Source: Balanoglossus misakiensis
Lineage: Eukaryota; Hemichordata
Direction of reading: 5' to 3'
DNA length: 64,000 nucleotides
NCBI GenBank assembly: GCA_040954595.2
Contig: CM082578.2
Location: forward strand, 7,068,001 to 7,132,000
Shown here: piece after piece, positions 10,901-22,564 of the stretch
How positions within the stretch are numbered: position 1 is the stretch's first letter
Layout of the letters: the number at the start of each line of letters is the position of its first letter
Notes under the pieces: model-generated
What the model was told of the DNA's origin: nothing
Database searches by the model: none
What the model saw: the letters and a program-made list of their open reading frames with translations, nothing else
Program-made: the position numbers and the translations under genes

Positions 10901-12842
10901 AACCATTGTTTAGTACTCTTCAATGTCAGTGTTACTGTAAATTTTGATGAATAAAACCTGTACCGGTATGTACCGGTATGTACTAGAAATTAATGGGTTG
11001 TCCTTCACACAACAAGACTTAGAGAAAATGGAAGTTTGTTCAAAACTTTCATGATCTTTTCCTTCTTTACAGACACCAACACCATGAATTGAGTGAATCG
11101 CTTATGATTGAAACTTCCTCTGATCCATCCAATCCAAAGGTGAGCATTAAGAAAAACAACTACCTATTTTCAAGGCGGTACCATTTAGTGATGTGTTGTA
11201 CTATGTATCAGCCAAGGATGGGCAAATCCATTTTGCATGTGATGGTTGAAGGACCAAGTCCCGAAATAAATTTACATATGATCTTGCATTACTATGTGAT
11301 GTCCTGGTTTTTGTCAGTTTTCCAGTATATTCCCCAGTTATCCACTATCATCAAAACAAGTGAAGTTCTTGGTTGTCCCTGACTGGATTTTCTCATCTCT
11401 GTTTCAGTGTTTGTAAGTTTAAAGTATACCCACCTTGATTAGGGTTTAACATGCCTTAAAATTCTATATTACAGATTGCAGCTCTATCTACCCTCATCCA
11501 ACCAAACGCGATCAAGCCACACCTGTTCCGCAATTACAATGTGCCGGATGGTGTCAATTCCCACTATGCCGGATCCTGCCAGTACAAACTTTGGGAGGCA
11601 CTCCGAGCATCCACAGCTGCCCCCATGTACTTTGAGGAGTGTAGACTAGGTGGCTCGGTGCACCAGGTAAATGACTGCGAAATGTGTCATGTTTCATTTC
11701 AGTGTGAAAAATAAATCCAAGCATCGTTGAACCCCTCAGAGCAAACTATTTATTGTATCTAATGGTCTGGGTTTGAAAATCAGGAGTTGAGGAAGAGATA
11801 GACAGGTTCTGGAGACTTTCAAAAGAAAACTGAAAACTCACATGTTCAAAAGAGCATACAGTGTGGTTTAACCATTAGCGTCATTGGGCAAAATTTCTTG
11901 TTTAGGATTTTGGCGCTATATAAACTTTTTGTTGATTGATTGATTGATTGATTGGTTCTCGGAGAATGAGAATGAATATCTCTTTGGTAACTTGATTTAT
12001 ACATTTCCTCCTCCTAGCATAGGCATTCACATATTTTTCTGTATGTCTCCCTCTACAGGATGGAGGGCTACTCTGCAACAACCCCACTTCCATTGCAATA
12101 CATGAGTGTAAGCTACTCTGGCCTGACACACCCATCCAGTGCATAGTGTCCCTAGGCACTGGCAGATATGTCCCCGAAGCCAACCCATCAATCGACAGCA
12201 ACAACATCAGTAGCAGTCTGAAAGACAAACTACTCCACCTCGTCATGAGCGCTACTGACACAGAAAGTAAGTTAATCAATTGGTGTAAATGTTAGTTTCA
12301 CGTACATGTTGAATTTGTGATGTAAAAAGAATTTTAAAAGAAAAGTGTGGTATGAGCTATTATCATATCAATAATACATGTCATTGAATATGCAAGTGGT
12401 CATGTATAGGCAATCAACATCTGAGAAAACAAATATGAGAAAAAGAATATTGAGCTGATTTACACATGAAATTTCTCTCAGTTTCCTCTTGGCCTTATAA
12501 TTATGAGCATGCAAACATACATTAGTTTAGGAATGATTCTACGTATCTATGTTTAAAGCATTTAAGTTCTCTCTGTGTTTCATTGCAGTGGTTCACAAGA
12601 TGCTCTCAGACTGCATGGTGCCTGGCACCTACTATCGCTTCAACCCGTACTTGAGCGAAGACATCACCCTGGACGAGAACAGAGTGGAGAAAATTGAAAC
12701 TTTGCAGCAAGATGCACGCAGGTACCTGCGGAGGAATTCTTTGAAGATCAACGAAACCGTGAGGAAGCTGAATGAGAGAAAGAATTTGTACCACCGCTGC
12801 AGGGACTGGGCTGAAATGCAGAAAATCATCCGCTACAAATGA
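7943..12842 (+). CDS. PNPLA8: PNPLA8, calcium-independent phospholipase A2 gamma (complete, 7 coding exons)
   Basis: Coding exons are 7943-9292, 9523-9674, 10222-10488, 11073-11139, 11475-11666, 12059-12266 and 12589-12842, giving 829 residues (human about 782). The family enzyme hydrolyses fatty acyl chains of phospholipids in mitochondria and peroxisomes. The large first exon encodes an arginine-rich, acid-poor start (possible mitochondrial targeting) and a long, poorly conserved N-terminal region. The patatin domain then shows the oxyanion loop DGGGAR (about 496-501), the nucleophile motif GVSSG with Ser about 531, and the DGG catalytic motif with Asp about 677. The C terminus carries TYYRFNPYLSEDITLDE, as in iPLA2-gamma. 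Human has GVSTG where this gene has GVSSG; the GXSXG pattern is kept. The N-terminal ATG is the first in-frame one after a leader acceptor at 7880, so an upstream start remains possible. Confidence 0.95.
9963..10157. mobile_element. MITE with about 25-bp terminal inverted repeats, TA-flanked (PNPLA8 intron)
   Basis: The ends TACTGTAAAACACTTTAT... (9963 onward) and the reverse complement (ending 10157) match for about 25 bases. The inside is rich in TCGCGA-type motifs. The element is 195 bp with no coding capacity and begins and ends in TA, consistent with a Tc1/mariner-type target duplication. It lies entirely between the PNPLA8 exons ending at 9674 and starting at 10222. Confidence 0.8.
11756..11957 (+). 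mobile_element. 5'-truncated non-LTR retrotransposon (LINE) tail with (GATT)n end
   Basis: The frame here reads VLETFKRKLKTHMFKRAY, the typical C-terminal end of LINE reverse-transcriptase ORFs. It is followed by a short 3' UTR with GGCGCTATATAAA and ends in a (TTGA/GATT)n tail at about 11933-11955. Only the last 200 bases are present, which is typical of 5'-truncated insertions. It sits in the PNPLA8 intron between 11666 and 12059. LINE clade (CR1/L2-like) is a guess. Confidence 0.7.
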
Positions 12843-15800
12843 ATGAATGACTTTTTTTTAGGCGGGCTTGTTGTGAGGCTGGCCGCTGGAGATTCTTTGA
12901 AATCTCATCACTTGTCAAAGACATCCCGCATTTCAAACTAACGTTAAAAGATGGAGAGTTCGGATCTCTTTCTGATGTGGACCAATGTGATGTACCTACC
13001 TGTGTCTTCAGGCTTTATACTGAGTGATTCAGGTCCTACCTGTAAAGACATCGGAAAATCAAGAAATCCGAAAATTCAGTCACAGAAGCAGGAAAGTCTC
13101 AGGGTACCCAGGCTGATAAAAATCAAATGTGATATTGTCTCTGTTGAGTACACTGTCATCCAAGAAAATGACTTTAAATAATACCTTATTTCAATAGTTT
13201 GCCATGGTGTGAAGGACCATACCACTTGAACCAAGGGGTGATAGGTCGTACCACTTGGACCAAGGTATGTGTGTAAATCGGATAGCCATGGTAAATGTGT
13301 GCTACACTGATACAAACCAAAAATATGTTTTCATATTTTATTTCAAGTGTATGTGTAATCTCTCTGCCAACAACATGAATGGTATTGTACAAGTTCATAA
13401 ATTTCATAAATCCATATTTTGGATTCCTGTCAGATCAGGAATCTCATAACGGGCCAGTGTTTATATTAAGAAAAACTTGCCACAAACTCAAAACTTTTTC
13501 ATGCTGCAATTGCGACTGAGGTGATATCCATGGAAACATTTATCTACATCACTACCTTACTTACCATGATAAATGCTGCATTTAGATGCATTATGATACA
13601 TTGTATATGATATGTTTTCTCCTCTTAATTTCAAGATCAGTGAAAAGTAGCTAACCAACTTAATGGCAAAGATGAAACTTTGCACACAAAATGATTGAGA
13701 AATAGTTGATAATTACTGAGATAGCTTGACGACTGTCAAGTGGTTTTTGCATGGTGCTTTTTTTCAGTAAAAATTATGCATTAGCCAAATTGTATAGTAT
13801 AGAAAATACTAGTGGGAAAAAATCACTTAATGCATAGAGGTAATAAGATTTTGAAAAAAAGTCCACAATCATGATAAAATTATCATTTGACATTTTCATG
13901 TGGACATGTCTATTGAGATTTTATAATGTGCAATTTATGTTATAAGGGTATTATACAGAGAAATGCCTATTCACATCAAATCCTAGCTTATCTGGATTTA
14001 TTGTCTTTTTGTGACATTGTCCATATAGACGGCCCCTCCAGACGATATGTGAAAACAAATCTGTAAAAGTTGGGACACCATCCCATCTCTGCCAGCCAAA
14101 TTATATTATTAATTTGGACCCCCCCACCCTCAGGTTGATAGCTTTGCCTAAGCAAGTTATGTGATGCAATGAACTCAAATTGTGTAGTTTGATAAGACTT
14201 TGGATGGTTCAGGATTTTTACTTTGAGTGACTTCAGTCGTAAAAAGCTTATGACATAATCAAACTCACTCTCTGTACAGTAACAAAGCATTATAATAGTA
14301 ATATTGTTTTAAGACTTGTAGTATCACTGATCAGTTGATTGCAGCTGACTTTTTTCGGCTTACTTTTATTGATAAATTTGCTGCGTTATTTTTCTTTGCA
14401 TTCTATAAATGCATACAAAGCACGCACAAAACTCATTTAAAATGGAGCTGCTTGTTGTACAAATATTTAGCTGTTCATGTATTTTATTTTATTTAATTAC
14501 TCTCTGTAAATATTAATTCTTTTCATTATACTGAGTGAAATAGTTTCAATCAAGATTTCCGATAACTTGCAGTAGAACAGGATTACCGGTAATGCAAAGA
14601 GTTCTTTTCAACTTTAACTCTAACTTTTTTCAGACGTTTGTTGAAGACAAATATGTCTTGCCTTGAAATAAATGGCAAAATTGTAATTTCATCACCCGTT
14701 TGAGAGTTTGAAAGTTTCAAATTTAAGCTCTCTTTGAGATTGCAGCAGCGCAATACCTTGGTATGTACCAAAAATATAATAAAGTGAAAAGTTATTATTT
14801 TAAGCCTCGGTCTTTGGTGTCTATTGTCACGTGATTAATGAGTTGTTGGAAGTCACAGAATACTTGTGGGTGTAGGTGTTGGTGTATAAGGTCAATTGGC
14901 CGTAATGAATCACGGTCACGGTGACTGGGCAACGCGGTCACTGACCGTGACTCATGCCCTTGCCATTGCACTTTTGACTGTGTCGTCTTTGGGTGAATCA
15001 TGAACGCAGAGAGCATTGAACATCGCCCTCATCGGCGGCGATGAACCGAAACAATGAAGGGCGGTCCCTTTGTTTTTTCATGGAAAGAGATTGACAGGTG
15101 TTTGTGTTTGACCTTCGTCAACCTGCTGTATTTCATTGTGATCTGTTACGGCCTTCGTATATCGATCACGTTTACATGTAAACAAATCATGAACATCATA
15201 GAAATGTATATGTGCACACTATACTAAGTCCGACCATGATACTTGGGTATCAGTTACTACATCAATTCATTGAGTGACCATGATCTCGGTCTAGTTTACC
15301 TTGGTCATGTCCAGTGCTCTCTTTCTGCATGGCCACAAATACGTGTATGCAGTTCTAGATTTTTGTGTTTCAATAAACCCATGTGAATGTATTAAACTTG
15401 AATATCAAAATGACTGGAAACCAAAGCACTTGTATAACAATATAATCCAATGTTTTAATTAATTTCGTATTTTGTCCAAGGTTTTTTCCCCAATTTACTT
15501 GTTTACACAGGGAATGGGCGAATCGAAATTCTTATAACTGCTCTGTCGTTATCAGTAATTTCGGACCGGAACAAATTATAAATAACTTCTTGACCAATGA
15601 CGCTTGTATAAGTATAGTTTCAAGTAGGCCCTATGCAAACTAATGAAAGAAGACAAATTCGTGACTTTATCTTTAAAGGTCCATTAGCTGTAACTGCAAA
15701 GCAATGTTTAGCCTACATTTTTTTTTTATCAAACCAGTAAAAGTTTATTTAATACATTCAGCTTCCTTGTACATGTTAACAAAATACCAAACAGGGCAGG

Positions 15801-16380
15801 TGACGTGAACGTAGGAGTGCAAGTACCATAAACCTTACTATATAGTGTCGTCAAGTATGAGTGTTAGACAAACAAGACAATTCTCGACAACTTGATTTCA
15901 GTTTCGTGTTGACGTCCACTGCAAGTTTTTTTCCGTTAACACATAGTGACAAGGTGCAACGAGAGTCACTTTCGTTTTTCAAAGATCACAAAAGTCGTGA
16001 ATCGCAGATATCTGGAGTCCGCATGACGATAATCACCACAAAAGTTTCTTCTGTTGGTTGGGAAAATGAGAGAATTAATTATTTTTGCGTGTTGGTTGTG
16101 ATCTTCCAGTTTTTCCTTTGTGCACGTCGTTTGCGCTTGCTTTCGTTTCATATCTATTAGGCCTATCTTTTCCTTTATTTTTACTGTGATATTAGTTGAT
16201 TAATGTAGCGTGTTTTTTCATGGACAAGTCTGAAATACGTGCGAAAGTGTTTAGAATTCCCTGCAAAATTGAAGTCATGTTTCAACCATGTGGTCTCTCT
16301 ATACAGTGTGCCGTGTTTACACTAAAGAAGGAAATAGTTGGCTGAGGCTAGAGTCTCGAGGAAGTCATCGCTTATAACAG
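12843..16380. other. PNPLA8 3' UTR and intergenic DNA
   Basis: No coding exon is recognised. The PNPLA8 3' UTR probably occupies the start; a plus-strand AATAAA occurs at 14778-14783. Apart from a small palindrome near 14904-14955, I see no structured element. A start reading TTTAAAGGTCCATTAGC near 15674 resembles a repeat end, but no partner end was found. Confidence 0.55.
14904..14955. repeat. Imperfect palindrome built from TCACGGTCA / TGACCGTGA
   Basis: The left arm ATGAATCACGGTCACGG pairs with CCGTGACTCAT on the right across a GC-rich centre containing GGCAACGCGG. The two arms share about 14 complementary positions with one mismatch and a small shift. It could bind a dimeric factor or be a decayed transposon end. 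Confidence 0.55.
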
Positions 16381-16445
16381 ACGTCAGTATATAAAGACCG
16401 GATTTTACAGTCGGCCAATGTTCGGTTTCGTTTTCACTGAAACAG
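16381..16445 (+). promoter_or_regulatory. Core-promoter-like cluster: CRE-like site, TATA box, CCAAT, ISRE-like motif
   Basis: In order come GACGTCAG (about 16380-16387), directly followed by a canonical TATATAAAG (16388-16396). Next are GGCCAATG and the ISRE/IRF-like GGTTTCGTTTTCACT (about 16424-16438). A start site would be expected near 16415-16425. No ORF starts downstream within reach, so any transcript would be non-coding or spliced to distant exons. Motif recognition is direct; function is inferred. Confidence 0.45.
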
Positions 16446-16637
16446 CAACAGTTAAAGTTGTCAGACAAAAGTTATTTCTCGGTTTTTCCAGCGTTATCCC
16501 CACCCCGAAATTGAACATACAACAAGCCCCATAAAAGAAGTGCAGTTATGGTGGTATTAAAAACTTCTTTAAAACAAATGATGGATATATTTGGTTCCTT
16601 TGCAAATGATCTACACCAATTGACACCCCCAGCAAAA

Positions 16638-16709
16638 GTTTTATCTGTGATAATTATCTTTTATCTGTGACACCCCGCCCAAAGTTTCACTTTTATCTGA
16701 TAAAAAATG
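16638..16709 (+). repeat. Three imperfect copies of TTTTATCTG(TGA)
   Basis: TTTTATCTGTGA occurs twice and TTTTATCTGATA once within about 70 bases, followed by a run of G at about 16711-16721. Probably a minor local duplication. Confidence 0.6.
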
Positions 16710-16945
16710 GGGGGGGGGGGGAGAACCCCTGCCCACTATTTATCCGATACTGACTTTTGGATCATGATGTCCATAAAGCATTCATGTTTATACTACACGG
16801 ACGAAATTAAAATCGCTTTTATAATAGATTTAGTATACTATATTTGATTGTACGGGTTTCATCGAACGGCAGTCGCTCCCACAACGGTGAATATGCAAAA
16901 TACTGCAGCTACATCATCTGCATGTGCCCGCCTACATTATTTGAA

Positions 16946-17066
16946 TCCAATGACGTCATTGTTTGGAGGGAGCGTCTGTGCCACTTGATTGGATTACCTC
17001 CGCTGTAGTAGAGGAAAAGGCGACGGATCCTCCGATTTTCTGCCGTTTGTGTCTTCGTTATTTAGG
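16946..17066 (+). promoter_or_regulatory. CCAAT/CRE promoter palindrome with candidate first (non-coding) exon ending at 17066
   Basis: CAATGACGTCATTG (about 16948-16961) is a perfect 14-bp palindrome. It contains the full consensus CRE TGACGTCA (16951-16958) and a CCAAT box overlapping it. About 110 bases downstream is a near-perfect splice donor, TTTAG|GTAAGTC, after 17066. The surroundings are richer in CpG than neighbouring DNA. This looks like a promoter plus first exon. The next plus-strand gene is the L1-family gene at 50.7 kb, whose ATG exon has a 3' splice acceptor at 50586. A long 33.5-kb first intron would connect them; this link is inference. Confidence 0.45.
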
Positions 17067-20000
17067 TAAGTCTGGCAATCAGTCGGAAGCTGTAGAATGG
17101 CCATTTTCTTGGCTTTGTAATGGTGCCAAAATTTCTTGTATCAGGGCGACGGTTGAATTTCTATCATATTTGGAATATCACCACGGCCTGGCCGCTCAGC
17201 GATCGTAGATGTATGGGTGGGATGGCCGCAGACATTTTCATGGCGGTCTACTCGAATGCATTACCTATGTGTCTGGATTCATGTTTTCACGTGCGGTTTA
17301 TCTCTGGGCGATAGGTCAGACCAGGGTATCTGTCTGAAGTCATATGGCCGGTGGCCACATGACACACGAACCCTGTACTGACTTCGACTCGCATCTGTCG
17401 TGTCGCCCCGTACATTACATCTGCACGTAACTCATCAAGGTGGACACCGTGGAATCAGAGGATAAAAGTGGGAGGCCGCGTTCGGGGAGCGAATTATATC
17501 ACACGCTCTTATACTTTTCGTATAGTTGAATATGTTTCATTTCATGTCTGTAGACAATTAGTTATTTTGTGCACGAACATTACGATCCATGGTTTCCACT
17601 CAAGAATGTGTGATTTTCGGCGAAGGAAAGATACATGTACATCCAGGTTTCATGTAAGTTACCGCCAGGTGACCTCAGACAACCTGTGTGTGAATGATGA
17701 CATGCACGTTTTTTGTAAATTCAGTTGGACTGACAGGCTTCTGAGAATAGACTACGGTCATAAATCCGTCAACCCAAATACGTTTGCCGCCGCGACGTTA
17801 TAGTTTATACTACGGGGAAAATGTTTTTGGGGTGGTGCCTTTTCCTTCAAACATTCAACGGCCGCAGCTGTTGTACTTGTCTTTTTTATCACAGGGACAT
17901 GACCGTACATACATATTGTGAGGCAAAGTGCTTAGCACAATAATTCGATGACCTCGACCACAATGCAGTGGATCGTATCCGAATCAAGTTGAGGACACAT
18001 TCATTGTTTTGAGGTGGACTGGTTTGAATATGTGCTAAATGATACAACACATTTTAATACTACCTGTCATTGTGTAATGTGTCAATTGGAATATTTTACA
18101 ACCAATTTGCAGGTCTAGTTCCTATGCCAATGTTACTGTTAGTACCTATCATAATCCAATGATGTGAACTGTTAAACTATTTCACCAAGGACTTTTTTCA
18201 AAAGTAATTTGTAAAAAACATTGTGTCATCGGTGCAAATGCTTAGCGCTACACTTTATTCAGTAAAAATTTTGACATATGACCATTTACTGACCATCGCA
18301 AATTTTACGTTTTGTAGTGTTTTTCTGATCTGTATTTTTGGTTTGGAGTTTTGGACTGTAGTGGTTAGCTGAGCTGATGTCTAAAAGTCCATGACATTGA
18401 AAAGGAATTTGGATTTCACATATTTTGGAGATGTCTCTACTGCTTACTATTTGAACTTGAATCTTAATTGCAGGATGTGATGTCATCAGTGACAGTTTAC
18501 TGTGTTATTTGTGAATGAGTAATTAACCACAGGGATTACTCAGGGTGATGGCAAAGCCACTGCCATTTCAAGATTGATGTTCTGGGGCGGGAAAGGGCTC
18601 AAAATGGCTCCCATTCAAAGATAATAAATAATCTTGAAATGTTTATAGTATCATGTACAATCCAAATACAACCGTGTACAGTTGGTGTGGCTGCTTATTC
18701 TGATGATGGACTGAATTTTATCATCCTGATCAATCATGGAAAACTCTAACTTGGCTCAAGTACTTGTTATTCTTAAGTTGTATTTAATATTTTTTCCCGA
18801 CTTATGCCTTTATTTTCAATTTCAAGTACTGTAGGCATATGTAGCCTTTGTGGAAACTTTTAAAATTCTTGTCAAGCCAATATGGTTTTGATATACCTAA
18901 TAGTAGTGAATGTAGCTTTGATATAAACTGGTGTCAAGTTTTGTGAATTTCAATTTAGTGCATGCTGTTCAGTGTGCAAAAACAACCGCTGACCTGTTCA
19001 GAATTGGTGGGTTTGTAAGGTGGGCTTTTGTGGTTTTTGAATTGGAAGCTAGGTGTGTTGTTGTGGTGAACGGGGAAAGGTTCAGAGACAGCTGTATATT
19101 GGTAATCGTAAAGGAAGGGAGGGATTTGAACAAAAGGTGTTCTGTGTTTTCACCAAATAGCGTGCAGGTTTTTATGAATGGCCCTGTAGGCTTCTTTTAT
19201 CCGATTGGTTCATTTCCCCCCAAAGTGGTCTGGTTGCCCAAATATGGGTATGGGTGCTCTCAGGTCTGAGCTGGCCTTTTAATTTGCCGACTGTATATAT
19301 AATAAAAGTGGTTTACTGTCCCAGAGAGCTGTTAAGGATATTGATTATGTCATTAAAGACTAAGAGCTTTCTTCTTGTACCCAGATGAACTTTTGAAGTT
19401 TTGGTTCATCTTGGCCCAATAAAATGAAGTTACGAATCTCCGCGATAGTGCATTGAAGGACGGCTTGAACGTTAAAATGTTTTTCTGTTGGCAGCGGATG
19501 TAGTGTGTGTCTTGTTCTTTGTTGTGCAGTCCGTCAATTATTTGGTGAAGGAGGTTGGGTAATGTAAAACAGAAGATGGAATGTCTACATTGTTGTCTGC
19601 AGTCGAGTCTGACCAGACTTGGGTTTTCAAATTGTAATCACCGTATGTTATTGTACGCCGTGGGTTCGCTGTTTATCTACATTTGAATGTAGCTTTATGT
19701 TGTCCTTGCATGAGATCATTGCTATGCACTTAACTGATTGTCCAATGGGAGCTTGTCGGGGGGATTTAACATTTAACATCTTGGCGTCCCCCCTTCTGCT
19801 GCATGAATTTATGATGAAAGTTCTTTGTCTGCCTGACTGACCCCAAATTGTACAACTCGGTAAATGATTAAATGGGGACAGTCCGAACATGCTGTTTGGA
19901 GCACCTCTACTGGAAAAAGGGAACAATTATATTTAATTGACGAATGAACTCTGTATTGCTTACAGGTATTTTTGAACTCTGCTAATGAACCTTTGAGTTT

Positions 20001-22471
20001 TAGTGCAGAATAGACATACAGGGGTTATTTTCTGCCTAACTGTACCAGTATATATGTTTACGGCAATTTGATTTCACTGAGTAGTTGGTTCCATGAGTGG
20101 TCCTGAGTTGAATGAACTGACCTTATATTTGTGGTACCTGTATTATTCTGACCACATTTACCTGTCTGCGATGGGTTTTTAATGGCCGGTAGTCACATAG
20201 ACAGTACTCGCTTTGATATTCATCCCCTGACCTTTGAAATATAACCTTAAAAGTGCAAACAACATCAGAGGTGATCCGTTTATTTTTAACATCCCGAACG
20301 CCCAGACAGGATGAATCAGGTTGGAAGCCTCTCAATTGCTTTAAGGATTTGTTCTGATTGAGATCAAATTGCATGGCATGGAATTTTCAAGCATGGAAAC
20401 TACATATTTTGGCGGGTGCCTGGTGTTCATTTCCTTGATTTTTGAACTGTAACTATTTTCATCAGTGATTGTAATTTGTGAAAACAAAAGAAATTCACTA
20501 TATGGCATAAACTTTGTTTTGTTGAGTTGGTGTTGATAATGATCAGGATGTTGGATAAAACTGTTGGCAGTGGTGAAATGTTTAGTCGTGTACCCTTTTG
20601 ATGTCATTTTAATTAGGTTTCAGGTTTCCTGATGGCTGTACAGATAGACGGGGCAAGTTCTTGAACTTTGGTTGGGGTTAAGATAATGGAGAGAATGATG
20701 TACAGCTCGAAAGGGCCAAGTCTCCCATGTGCGATTTTCGCTTAACTTGTGTCAGATGGGGTTCTGTTTCAAACAATCTTGGATGGGTACTCCGCCCTGG
20801 TCTTTTGGAAAACTCCAGCTGATGATAATTTGTGGTGGCCAGTTTTGTAAACAGGGGGGCGCTGGTGTTTATGTGTGACCCTGTCTTGGATTACTTGCAT
20901 GTGAAAGATCAGTGGAGAATAGGCCCAACAAAGGACAAGGTCAGGGGAGAGAAAATGCTGACTATTGTTGCGGGAGCCCAAGGTTGATGGGAAAGCACTT
21001 GGAGAAGTATGCAATGAATGAGCTTAAAGTGGCAAAGTCCAGTCAAAGGCTAGAAATAGAATGGCCTTTTTCACACTCATGGGAACAGGGAGGGCACAGC
21101 CGTTTGATAAGGCACCCCGATTTCTTTGTTTAGTTTAATGGTAGCAATGACAGGCACCGTTTTAGAGAGGGCGAGCTCTTGAACGCTGTGGCTGATACGA
21201 TTGAAGATTTGCCTTGGGCTTGAGTGTGGGAAATGTCGGGGGTGATACCAACTTCCTACAATGGCCAGAGTCCAGTCATCGAAGATCCTTTGGTCGTTTT
21301 GTCCGTTGCTTCAATCTTGTTTGAAGGAACAAAACAAGTTGTAAAAAACGACATAAAAACGATTGAGTGTATGTGCGCCCACATCCTGGGATGGTGTCAT
21401 CCTTATAAAAGTCCGCCAATGACTTGTGACTTAGCAATGCAGCTTAAATTAATTCATTTCAAATAACATAGAAATGCATCAGCAGACTAGTCACTACTGA
21501 CCAAGATAAAAAAAAGGTATCCTCTACATTCTTCACAAAACCAGTTCATACCTGTAGCTGGAAAAGATACCTGGCAGACACTAAAAAAATCATTCACGTT
21601 TGATTTAATAATCTTTGGCATCTCACTTGTCTCTCATCACCCTTATCATCATCAACCACAGGAAAGTGCAAGTCCAGCCCAGTGTGTGGAAGAAAATAGG
21701 GATTATATGTGAACTTTATCACTATAAATTCCTGGAAAAAAAACATTGTCAAGTGGACTAATCGCTGCATTGGAATTTCGCAAATAAGCCCCCTTTCTGG
21801 TGTTGGAAATCTGGACAGAGTATAAACATTTGCTGATCGTACAAAGCGCAAAGGTAAATACCCTTGTTGTCAGACTTGTTAATGGATAACAATTTAAGTG
21901 CACACTTGTTTAACATATTACTGGTCGCTCATACCATACTAGGCAAACAATTTGCATATTAAGATGAGATTATATATTTTTGAAATGTCAGAGCAAGAGA
22001 TGTTCTTCATAAAAACAAGCATTTTTAGTGACCAATGTGGAGTTCTGTGCGGTGAGTGCGTTACAGAAGAATCTGAGCAATAACTGTGAAAAATGTAGAA
22101 ATTTATTTCGAAACCCTACCCATCCTAAAAAATGTCATATATGGATGCCATGTCTATGTCAAGGATATTTGTGACATTCCGGTAGTATTTTTGTGCGCTG
22201 TAATGTTTAAATTGTGCACATGTGTAAAATTCATCTGTGACCTGGTCATGGCTAAAATGATGATCCCCTCATTCTGTTGGGGGTAGGTTTGGTCTCTGTC
22301 CACACTTGCACCCTTGTATGTTGTTGTACGTTAGATTCTGACTCATGGATGGTGAAATTTACAGACTGTCAGTATAGTCACTATGCTCAGGTCTGTGTTA
22401 TCTGTTTGCCCCAAAACAACAGCGAGAGCTCAACTAGGCCGACACACTCATACTACAATTTCACACAAGCT

Positions 22472-22564
22472 TTAACCCTTCCACCCCCATTTCCCTGTAT
22501 AGAGGTCCAACTTCATCATTGAAAACGATGGGTTTGGACCAAACCATGGTGGTGAAAGGGTGAA
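22472..22564. mobile_element. TTAA-type MITE, copy 1 of 3 (about 93 bp)
   Basis: It begins TTAACCCTTCCACC and ends GGTGGTGAAAGGG followed by TGAA, a decayed TTAA. The interior GGTTTGGACCAAACC is shared with copies at 51330-51421 and 61955-62047. TTAA flanks and a CCC terminus fit the piggyBac superfamily; there is no coding capacity. Confidence 0.85.

Noticed and set aside
18931-19269. 112-codon plus-strand frame
   Set aside because: No family signature; isolated in a long non-coding region.
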